A stretch of 5,440 nucleotides of DNA, taken from the NCBI GenBank assembly GCA_023135995.1, contig JAGLRY010000223.1:1-5440 (forward strand), written 5' to 3'. Shown here one piece after another: positions 1 through 5,440 of this stretch. The notes beneath the pieces are model-generated. The model was given only the letters and a program-made list of their open reading frames with translations, had not been told where the DNA came from and made no database searches. The position numbers and the translations under genes were made by a program. Position 1 is the first letter of the stretch. Every line of letters begins with the position of its first letter. The stretch is from Candidatus Aminicenantota bacterium. GTDB taxonomy: Bacteria > Acidobacteriota > Aminicenantia > Aminicenantales > Aminicenantaceae.

Positions 1-159
1 GAGAGCCTGGAACGGGATATGCGAGATCTTATTCCTGTTGTTTCGCCCCTTATTGGCGGGAAGGGCGGAGGAAGGCCTACGCTTGTGGAAATTGCTGGTC
101 AAAAGGCAGAGAATTTAAAGCTCGCTCTCGACAAAGCTTCCGAATTCCTTGGGATATGA
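1..159 (+). CDS. alaS: Alanyl-tRNA synthetase, C-terminal end (partial, 5' end outside window)
   Basis: This is the last 52 codons of a gene that enters from the left edge in frame 1 and stops at TGA (157-159). The visible peptide carries the glycine-rich motif GGKGGGRP at residues 19-26 of the fragment. An EIAGQ stretch and a closing amphipathic helix (KLALDKASEFLGI) follow. This is the usual end of the DHHA1 domain that closes bacterial alanyl-tRNA synthetases, where GG(K/R)GGGRP is followed by a short Gly/Gln-rich link and a final helix. The enzyme charges tRNA-Ala in the cytoplasm. In the family the C-terminal domain contributes to tRNA binding and cooperation with the editing domain. Other DHHA1 proteins (AlaX-type editing proteins, DHH phosphoesterases) share this module, so the identity rests on the motif alone. 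The gene converges on the permease gene and ends 17 bases from that gene's stop. Confidence 0.8.
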   Translation, partial: ESLERDMRDLIPVVSPLIGGKGGGRPTLVEIAGQKAENLKLALDKASEFLGI

Positions 160-176
160 ATGTCTGACCCCGTTTT

Positions 177-1424
177 TTACTCGTAGTGTAGGCAGATGAT
201 GGGATCGACATGGGCTGCCTTTTGAGCGGGAAAGATCCCGAAAAAAAGTCCCACCGAGACCGAGACAAAAAATCCTAGAAAAATCGACCAGAGTGTCACC
301 GAAGCTGGGAGGGGAGTCACTGATTTAACGATGAAGGCTATGGCAAAGCCGATAAGAATGCCGATCGCTCCTCCTGTCCCTGTAAGGAAAATCGCCTCGA
401 TCAAAAACTGCTTCAGTATATCTGATGACCGGGCACCTATGGCTTTACGGATACCGATCTCCCGGGTTCTCTCTTTGACCGAGACCAGCATGATGTTCAT
501 CACGCCGATCCCCCCTACGAGGAGTCCGATGGATGAGATAACGATCATCACAACGTAGGCTGCTCCTGTGTACTGGTTGTAGAGATCAACCCACGTGTCC
601 TGGGTGTAGATGGCAAAATCATTGGGTTTTCCGAAGGGGACTTTTCTCCGTCTCCGCATCACGTTGATCATCTGTTCGATGGTTTCTTCCAAATACCCGT
701 GTTTTGTGGGTGTAGCAATGATGTCGAGGTTTTCCAGGTCGTAGGGGAAGTGTTTCATCAGCGCTGTGATGGGGATCCCAACAAGATTGTCCCTGCTCTG
801 CCCGAGCATACTGCCTCTTTTTTCAAGAACGCCGACGACGAGAAATCTTTCCGGTCCGATCCGAATCTCTTTTCCCACTGCTTCGGAGTGGGGGAATAGG
901 ATCTCGTTGAGGTCTGCCCCGAGGACACACACTTTGGCGCGATGATTGACGTCAGATTCGGTGATAAACCTTCCCTTTACTGGCCTGTAAACTGACAAAA
1001 CATCGGGCCACTTCTCGTTCATGCCGAGGATATATGCATCCTGTGCTTTGATATTCTGGTATTTTATAGGGATTTCCTCAAAGATGGCGGCAACTAAACT
1101 TACAGCCACAGCTTTCACCAAAGAGCACTCTTCTTCAATCGCAAGTGCATCGTCAAAAGTGAGGTCTTTTCTCTGTCGCTCTTCCTCAGTGCGGCGCCCT
1201 GTTTGAATTCCAGGCTCGTATTTAGTGATTCCAATAATATCGGAACCAACAGATTCCAGGTCGGAGAGAATTGACTTGTTCAAGCCCTGGATGATAGAAA
1301 CCATGCCGATGACGGTCATAACGCCTATCACGATACCGAGGAGAGTCAGGAAGGAACGGAGCTTATTCGACCTGAGTGAATCGAATGCCATCCGGAATAT
1401 CTCATTGATGATCCCGGCTCTCAT
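177..1424 (-). CDS. FtsX/MacB-type ABC transporter permease (second of a tandem pair)
   Basis: The 415-residue protein is a membrane subunit of the MacB/LolCE class of ABC transporters, which use ATP hydrolysis to drive substrates at the periplasmic face. A short amphipathic N-terminus leads to transmembrane segment 1 (about residues 24-46). A large MacB-type periplasmic domain follows (about 47-285), then three C-terminal transmembrane segments (about 289-313, 341-366 and 376-399). After segment 2 lies the family's cytoplasmic coupling motif, ERTREIGIRKAIGA (318-331), which contacts the ATPase. There is no nucleotide-binding domain, unlike true MacB. The ATG overlaps the previous gene's stop by one base (TAATG), and GAGGT sits 7 bases before it, so translation is probably coupled. 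The tail reads DPIICLHYE where the partner and many relatives read DPIEALR-E, a mild divergence. Cys100 and Cys166 in the periplasmic domain match two cysteines of the partner. The substrate is unknown. Confidence 0.9.
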   Translation of the reverse strand: MRAGIINEIFRMAFDSLRSNKLRSFLTLLGIVIGVMTVIGMVSIIQGLNKSILSDLESVGSDIIGITKYEPGIQTGRRTEEERQRKDLTFDDALAIEEECSLVKAVAVSLVAAIFEEIPIKYQNIKAQDAYILGMNEKWPDVLSVYRPVKGRFITESDVNHRAKVCVLGADLNEILFPHSEAVGKEIRIGPERFLVVGVLEKRGSMLGQSRDNLVGIPITALMKHFPYDLENLDIIATPTKHGYLEETIEQMINVMRRRRKVPFGKPNDFAIYTQDTWVDLYNQYTGAAYVVMIVISSIGLLVGGIGVMNIMLVSVKERTREIGIRKAIGARSSDILKQFLIEAIFLTGTGGAIGILIGFAIAFIVKSVTPLPASVTLWSIFLGFFVSVSVGLFFGIFPAQKAAHVDPIICLHYE

Positions 1425-2656
1425 TATTCTGACCTCAAGGCCTCGATGGGGTCAAGCTTTGATGCTTTGCTCGCAGGGTAGAGGCCGAAAAAGATCCCTA
1501 TAGAAGCAGACACAGAGATAGCAACAACAATCGATACGGGATCGATACTGGATGGCATGGATGTGGCGGCTGTTACGGTCCTTGCCAGGATAAATCCCAG
1601 AAAGATACCTATAAGACCTCCAGTGGCGGATATCGTGGCGGACTCGATCAAAAACTGGACGAGAATATCCTTTCGTCGGGCCCCTATGGCCATGCGGATG
1701 CCGATCTCTCTTGTCCGTTCTGTGACAGCGACGAGCATGATGTTCATGACCACAATACCTCCGACTAGCAATGCTAGAGAAGATATCGCTATCATTGCAA
1801 AATAGATGCCTGTCGTGGCGCTTTTATAGAATTGGATGAAGGTGTCAGAGGTCTGTAGGGAGAAATCATCGGGTTCATTGAAGGATACGTGGCGTTTTGA
1901 CCGAAGGACTGTCCGTACCTCATTTTGAGCGATGTCCATATGTTCTTGAGATGTTGTGTGTATGTTAATAGTTATGCTCCGTCTCTGTCCATAGATCTTT
2001 TGATGCGTCGTGATGGGGATCCGGACGTAATTATCTAGGCTAAATCCCAGGAGTTTCCCCTTTTTCTCTCCCAACCCGATAATGAAGAAATATTGATTGC
2101 CGATCTTGAGTCTTTTCCCGAGAGGATCAAGCGAGGAGAACAGCTCCTCCTGGATATCTGCGCCTATGATACAGACATACCGGGAGCGATCTTCATCGTC
2201 TTTGCTGATGTGTCTTCCTCTTTGGAGCTCCAAGACAGAGCCGATCATATGATCAAGATAGGTGATGCCCCTGACCTCCACGTTCTTCAGTGACTCACTC
2301 CTGTATTTTGCTGTTCGATATGTGCTTACATTGGCGCCCACCAATTCACATGACTCGCATAGTCTCCGGACAAGCCTCATATCTTCAAGGGCGAATTTTT
2401 TCCGTTTCTGCTCTTCTCGCAACTGTTTGATCGACGTTATCATCATTGAGGTCTTGGATACGGAAAAGTCATTGGCGCCAAAAAAGGCCATTTTTGTGTA
2501 GACATAGTTGTTGAGCCCCTGGATGATGGAAACAACGGCAATGATGGTGAGAACGCCGATGATGATTCCCAGTAGAGTAAGGAAGGTCCTGAGTTTATTC
2601 GACCAAAAAGAACCCATGGCCATTGCTACAGATTCACCGAATTGCAGTCGTGCCAC
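1424..2656 (-). CDS. FtsX/MacB-type ABC transporter permease (first of a tandem pair)
   Basis: The 410-residue protein is homologous to the next gene along its whole length. It is probably the other half of a heterodimeric permease, as LolC and LolE are in lipoprotein release. Transmembrane segment 1 is at about residues 24-46, following the shared SNKLR-FLTLLG stretch. A periplasmic MacB-type domain spans about 47-282. Segments 2 to 4 are at about 284-308, 338-361 and 373-394. The coupling motif TERTREIGIRMAIGA (312-326) is intact and the C-terminus reads SKASKLDPIEALRSE. There is no ATPase domain. The start is GTG (2656-2654), chosen because AGAGGAAG lies just upstream and the next residues match the paralogue's N-terminus in register. 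The periplasmic domain has Cys100, Cys103 (a CxxC) and Cys162. The substrate is unknown. Antimicrobial peptide, lipoprotein and lipid export are all known uses of the class. Confidence 0.9.
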   Translation of the reverse strand: MARLQFGESVAMAMGSFWSNKLRTFLTLLGIIIGVLTIIAVVSIIQGLNNYVYTKMAFFGANDFSVSKTSMMITSIKQLREEQKRKKFALEDMRLVRRLCESCELVGANVSTYRTAKYRSESLKNVEVRGITYLDHMIGSVLELQRGRHISKDDEDRSRYVCIIGADIQEELFSSLDPLGKRLKIGNQYFFIIGLGEKKGKLLGFSLDNYVRIPITTHQKIYGQRRSITINIHTTSQEHMDIAQNEVRTVLRSKRHVSFNEPDDFSLQTSDTFIQFYKSATTGIYFAMIAISSLALLVGGIVVMNIMLVAVTERTREIGIRMAIGARRKDILVQFLIESATISATGGLIGIFLGFILARTVTAATSMPSSIDPVSIVVAISVSASIGIFFGLYPASKASKLDPIEALRSE

Positions 2657-2750
2657 TGGATTTCTTCCTCTTTTTTATTTTACATGAATTAATACGATAT
2701 TAGGAGAAAAAGGTTTGTTCTACAGCCCCCAGGCATCCTCTATTTCCTAC
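2657..2750 (-). other. 94-base spacer inside the cluster
   Basis: This is the only sizeable gap among the four - strand genes. Read on the - strand it begins with a G-rich stretch (GCCTGGGGGC), passes through an AT-rich segment and ends in the permease ribosome binding site. The AT-rich part has -10-like words (TAATAT, TATTAA) but no convincing -35 at the right distance. No stem followed by a T-run is strong enough to call a terminator. It may hold a weak internal promoter or be only an operon spacer. Confidence 0.4.
2664..2670 (-). promoter_or_regulatory. Ribosome binding site supporting the GTG start of the first permease
   Basis: On the - strand GAGGAAG lies 7 bases before the GTG at 2656. 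No ATG in this frame occurs near the expected N-terminus until residue 12. Beginning there would cut off the amphipathic stretch that aligns with the paralogue, so the Shine-Dalgarno match decides for GTG. Confidence 0.7.
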
Positions 2751-3818
2751 CTAAGCTGCTTCGAGTTCAGCAAGAAGGTCTGAGATGAGTTCTTTCACCG
2801 TCACAATCCTGTCGATACGGTAAGCATTCTGGCCACAGAAGATGAGACCGTGGTCAACATCCCCGAAGTAAGAGTTTATAAGAGCCTGGGCAATGCAGTA
2901 CCTTGCATCGCTCACTTTACAGGCAGTAAGACATCTGTAAGGACACTTGATTTTAAGTTTTCCCTTTATTTCTAAATCGTCTAAAAATTTGTTCTGAATG
3001 GCCCTTCCTGGCATGCCGACAGGGCTTTTAATGATGACAATATCCTCTTCCTTGGCATCGAGGTAGCTCTGCTTAAATTCCTGGGAGACATCGCACTCCA
3101 CAGTACAGACAAATCGTGTCGCTATCTGGACTCCTGATGCACCCAGGGTCAACATCCGAGCTATATCCTTTCCATCGAAGATCCCGCCGGCCGCAATCAC
3201 CGGAATTTTCTTGCCGTATCGATCTTCATAGGGTTTTATCGTTTCCAGAATCTCCGGCAAGAGATTATCAAGGGAGTACTTTTCAGGCTGATCGAGCTGC
3301 TCTTCGGAGAAGCCGAGATGTCCTCCTGCTAGAGGCCCTTCAAGGATAATGGCATCGGGAATCCTCTCATATCGTTTGTTCCAGGTGCGGAGGATGAATT
3401 CAGCTACCCGTGCCGAGCTGACTATGGGTACAAGGTTTATAGATCTGTCTTCGATCAAGACGGGAAGCTTAGCGGGGAGTCCGGCACCGTAGACGATCAT
3501 CTTTATTCCCTCGCGGATGGCTGTCATGATCAGATCGTCGACATTACTGAGCACGCCCATGAAATTGACAGCGATATTACCGTTTGATGCACGTTTCGCT
3601 TTGCGAATTTCTCTCTCCAAAGCTTCTCGAGATATCCTCTCATAGGCATGCTTTGCTGCCTCGATATCACCCAAGCCTATGCTCGAGATAGTGCCTATCC
3701 CTCCCTCCTTAGCCACGGCAGAAGCGAGTGAGGAAAGAGATACCCTCACGCCCATACCCCCCTGGACAATCGGAACGTCTGCGGTGATATTTCCAATTTG
3801 AAGCTTTGGGATTTTCAT
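2751..3818 (-). CDS. Nitronate monooxygenase / FabK-superfamily FMN enzyme with C-terminal Cys cluster
   Basis: The 355-residue protein is a TIM-barrel flavoenzyme of the nitronate monooxygenase (2-nitropropane dioxygenase) superfamily, which also contains FabK, an enoyl-ACP reductase. The N-terminal strand ends in PIVQGGMG (16-23), the flavin-side loop. LAGGHLGF (163-170) carries the family's conserved His at 167. AAGGIFDG (209-216) and GASGVQIATRF (226-236) form the FMN phosphate site. A C-terminal segment adds C292-x3-C296-x3-C300-x7-C308 plus Cys328, a pattern I recall from anaerobe members of the family and not from FabK. The ATG follows the fabF stop by one base (TAAAATG) with GAGAG 5 bases ahead, so it is probably cotranscribed and coupled to fabF. 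That neighbour makes an enoyl-ACP reductase or other acyl-chain role attractive. Sequence alone does not separate this from nitronate oxidation. The family call is firm; the reaction is not. Confidence 0.85.
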   Translation of the reverse strand: MKIPKLQIGNITADVPIVQGGMGVRVSLSSLASAVAKEGGIGTISSIGLGDIEAAKHAYERISREALEREIRKAKRASNGNIAVNFMGVLSNVDDLIMTAIREGIKMIVYGAGLPAKLPVLIEDRSINLVPIVSSARVAEFILRTWNKRYERIPDAIILEGPLAGGHLGFSEEQLDQPEKYSLDNLLPEILETIKPYEDRYGKKIPVIAAGGIFDGKDIARMLTLGASGVQIATRFVCTVECDVSQEFKQSYLDAKEEDIVIIKSPVGMPGRAIQNKFLDDLEIKGKLKIKCPYRCLTACKVSDARYCIAQALINSYFGDVDHGLIFCGQNAYRIDRIVTVKELISDLLAELEAA

Positions 3819-3819
3819 T

Positions 3820-5064
3820 TTAACTCTCGTATTTCTTCACTATGAGACTGACATTACCTCCACCAAAGCCAAAGGAATTGCTCAGTGCCAACTCGAAGTC
3901 GATCGATTCGACTCCATTGGTCACATAATCGAGAGGGCATTCGGGATCAGGTTCTTCATAGTTGATTGTCGGGGGTAGTTTACCGGTATGGACACTCATC
4001 ACCGTGGCCGCGAATTCCACTGCTCCAGCTGCTGCCAACAGGTGACCGATCATCGACTTTATGGAACTGATCTTAAGATGCTTCGAGTGGTCACCAAAGA
4101 CCTCCATAACAGCTGAACTCTCAACCTTATCATTCAAGACAGTCGAGGTGCCATGTGCGTTGATGTATTTCACTTCCTGCGGGTCGATGCCAGCATCATT
4201 CAAAGCAGCTCTCATTACCCTGATCATTCCATCGCCTCCAGGCTCTGGAGCTGTGAAATGAAAGGCATCAGCCATATTACCATAGCCAACAAGCTCGGCA
4301 TATATACGCGCATTCCGGCTGAGAGCATGCTCAAGTCGCTCTAAAACAACAATGCCGGCCCCTTCCCCCATTACAAAGCCGTCACGATTCTTGTCAAAAG
4401 GCCTGCTCGCTTTTTCCACACAGTCATTCCTTGTCGACATCGATCGCGCCGCGCAAAATCCGGCGAAAGGCAATGAATTTATGCTGGCCTCTGCTCCTCC
4501 CGCCAGCATGATATCGGCATCGCCCCTCTGAATAATTCGGCAGGCATCGCCGATGGCATTGGCTCCCGTTGAACATGCAACACAGGGAGCAGAAAGAGGG
4601 CCTTTTAGACCATAAGTGATGGAGACCAAGCAGGCTGCCATGTTTATGAGTGACTTGGAAATAAAAAAGGGACTTATAGATTTTGGCCCTTTTTCATTAA
4701 GTTTAGAGTATCCGTCTTGTATCGTAATGGCTCCCCCTGTACCAGAGCCTATGATGACTCCTGCCCTGTTGCCATCAAAGGCAAAGGTATTTAAACCAGC
4801 ATCATTAAGCGCCATAACAGATGAGCTCATACCGAAGTGGACAAACCTGTCCATACGCTCGACGGATTTCTCGTCGATCCAATCGGTAGGATCAAAGTCC
4901 TTTACTTCGGCTGCCATATGGGAGCGATAATCAGTGGGATCGAAATGAGTAATCTTTGAAACGCCGTTTCGTCCCTCTTTCAATCCTTCCCAGAATTCAT
5001 CAATTCCAAGACCAATGGGAGTCACGACACCCAATCCGGTTACGACAACCCGTTGTTCACTCAT
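3820..5064 (-). CDS. fabF: 3-oxoacyl-[acyl-carrier-protein] synthase II (KAS II)
   Basis: The 414-residue thiolase-fold condensing enzyme joins malonyl-ACP to an acyl chain with loss of CO2 in type II fatty acid synthesis. It opens with MSEQRVVVTGLGVVTPIG, the standard KAS II start. Catalytic residues are intact, numbered from this ATG: Cys164 in VACSTGAN, His304 in NAHGTST, Lys336 and His341 in KSMIGHLLAAAG. These sit one residue beyond the E. coli FabF triad positions. The closing NSFGFGGGN supplies the gating Phe-Gly loop. Length is normal for the family (about 410-415). The frame stays open upstream to a TTG at 5109, but that would add 15 hydrophobic residues not seen in KAS II, so the ATG at 5064 is preferred even though no Shine-Dalgarno precedes it. 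No acpP, fabD or fabG adjoins it, so it may be an accessory paralogue serving a special acyl product and not the housekeeping gene. Confidence 0.92.
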   Translation of the reverse strand: MSEQRVVVTGLGVVTPIGLGIDEFWEGLKEGRNGVSKITHFDPTDYRSHMAAEVKDFDPTDWIDEKSVERMDRFVHFGMSSSVMALNDAGLNTFAFDGNRAGVIIGSGTGGAITIQDGYSKLNEKGPKSISPFFISKSLINMAACLVSITYGLKGPLSAPCVACSTGANAIGDACRIIQRGDADIMLAGGAEASINSLPFAGFCAARSMSTRNDCVEKASRPFDKNRDGFVMGEGAGIVVLERLEHALSRNARIYAELVGYGNMADAFHFTAPEPGGDGMIRVMRAALNDAGIDPQEVKYINAHGTSTVLNDKVESSAVMEVFGDHSKHLKISSIKSMIGHLLAAAGAVEFAATVMSVHTGKLPPTINYEEPDPECPLDYVTNGVESIDFELALSNSFGFGGGNVSLIVKKYES

Positions 5065-5077
5065 GATTGTTACGACG

Positions 5078-5106
5078 ATAATACTGGTTACATAATTAAA
5101 AATCAA
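5078..5106 (-). promoter_or_regulatory. Candidate sigma70-like promoter for fabF operon
   Basis: On the - strand TTGATT (5106-5101) and TATTAT (5083-5078) are separated by exactly 17 bases, matching the consensus hexamers at 4 of 6 and 5 of 6 positions. Transcription would begin near 5071, leaving only about 7 bases (AACAATC) before the ATG. That nearly leaderless message would account for the lack of a Shine-Dalgarno sequence. The -35 hexamer is part of a palindrome, suggesting control. No start site has been mapped, so this is a motif-based call. Confidence 0.5.
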
Positions 5107-5117
5107 CAATGTTGATT
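5101..5117. promoter_or_regulatory. 17-base perfect palindrome overlapping the fabF -35 box (possible operator)
   Basis: AATCAAC and GTTGATT are exact inverted repeats around a 3-base centre (AAT). On the - strand the second arm supplies the -35 hexamer TTGATT of the proximal promoter. A dimeric repressor bound here would block RNA polymerase. The word does not match the FadR, FabR or FabT sites as I remember them. If the message starts further upstream, the same sequence could instead form a short RNA hairpin followed by TTTAATT. Confidence 0.4.
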
Positions 5118-5440
5118 CCCACTCAATATCGCCGGTAACCGCTTTAGCTTTTTCCGCTTCCGCTGGACTAGAAAAGAGATGACCTGGCCTTTGTCGGGAC
5201 CGATATCGATCCGAGCTGTCTTTGCCTATAGCATGCTAATGGAAATACACCTAACCTGAACTATTCATAAAAAATGTCGATACTTTATTCAATAAAAGTA
5301 ATATCAATTATTACCATAATTCTTCCAGTAAATCACCTTGACATTTCCGTTTTCAGTGTGCTTTTTATTTATAATCGATATTTTTTACCTTTCAGGCGCC
5401 GACCCAACCTAACCCGCCGATCTCACCGTATAAGCTTCGT
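5118..5440. other. Non-coding region upstream of fabF
   Basis: About 320 bases with no supported gene on either strand. The part nearest fabF (to about 5260) has balanced composition and contains two short palindromes: a near-perfect one at 5197-5212 (GGACCGATATCGATCC, one mismatched pair) and a perfect one at 5229-5238 (TAGCATGCTA). From about 5260 to 5390 it is strongly AT-rich, typical of promoter DNA. It includes an exact TTGACA (5338-5343) and an exact TATAAT (5370-5375) on the + strand, which are too far apart to work together. The last 50 bases are GC-rich again and might belong to another gene or its leader beyond the edge; nothing in them can be assigned. Confidence 0.5.
5264..5292 (-). 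promoter_or_regulatory. Weak distal promoter candidate upstream of fabF
   Basis: On the - strand TTGAAT (5292-5287) and TATGAA (5269-5264) lie 17 bases apart, each matching consensus at 4 of 6 positions. It would give a leader of about 190 bases before fabF. The surrounding stretch is very AT-rich, so matches of this quality are expected by chance. Confidence 0.2.

Noticed and set aside
177..2656. Full MacB (fused ATPase-permease) or macA/macB pair
   Set aside because: Neither protein has Walker A, Walker B or ABC signature motifs, and both begin directly at the membrane segment. No adaptor gene is present.
2690..2740. Small reading frame (about 15 codons) and G-rich hairpin in the spacer before the permeases
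   Set aside because: The Shine-Dalgarno-like AGAGG abuts the ATG, the peptide shows no motif, and the stem is only about three pairs without a directly following T-run.
5065..5109. N-terminal extension of FabF from a TTG at 5109
   Set aside because: It adds 15 hydrophobic residues not found in KAS II proteins, while the ATG at 5064 gives the standard MSEQRVVVTG start. A GTGGGA stretch ahead of the TTG is the only support.
5180..5260. 26-codon + strand reading frame starting ATGACCTGG
   Set aside because: It has no properly spaced ribosome binding site, no recognisable motif, and a length common by chance.
5338..5375. Exact TTGACA and exact TATAAT on the + strand as one promoter
   Set aside because: The spacing is 26 bases, far from the 16-18 needed, and the region is AT-rich enough for such words to arise by chance.
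5392..5439. Possible end of an upstream - strand gene (16 codons from the edge to TGA)
   Set aside because: The fragment is too short, shows no family signature, and other frames are equally plausible.

Overview
The window holds the 3' end of one gene on the + strand and a compact four-gene cluster on the - strand that converges on it. Read in its own direction the cluster runs: a FabF-type 3-oxoacyl-ACP synthase (5064 to 3820), a flavin enzyme of the nitronate monooxygenase / FabK superfamily (3818 to 2751), and two tandem, homologous FtsX/MacB-type ABC transporter permeases (2656 to 1424, then 1424 to 177). The + strand fragment (1 to 159) is the last 52 residues of an alanyl-tRNA synthetase. 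No tRNA, rRNA, CRISPR array, insertion sequence or phage gene was seen.

The organism is a bacterium with Shine-Dalgarno-led genes, sigma70-like promoter hexamers and moderate G+C. The permeases resemble MacB/LolC/LolE, and the flavin enzyme carries a Cys-rich C-terminal segment that I associate with anaerobic deltaproteobacterial and clostridial members of the family. A Desulfobacterota/Syntrophales-like Gram-negative is my best guess. It is inference only and cannot be settled from this window.

The genes are tightly packed. fabF and the flavin enzyme gene are one base apart (TAAAATG). The two permease genes share one base (TAATG). Only the 94-base gap between the flavin enzyme and the first permease breaks the pattern. 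The layout suggests one transcription unit, possibly with a second entry point before the permeases. A good sigma70-like promoter lies immediately before fabF, and its -35 box forms one arm of a 17-base palindrome, so the unit may be repressor controlled and its message nearly leaderless.

Functionally, the first two genes are carbon-chain elongation and flavin-dependent redox enzymes. The last two form an apparent heterodimeric membrane component of an exporter or lipoprotein/lipid-extraction type transporter. No ATPase or periplasmic adaptor gene lies between the fabF promoter region and the convergent alaS, so the permeases must use an ATPase encoded elsewhere. Whether the enzymes make something that the permeases move is the main open question.
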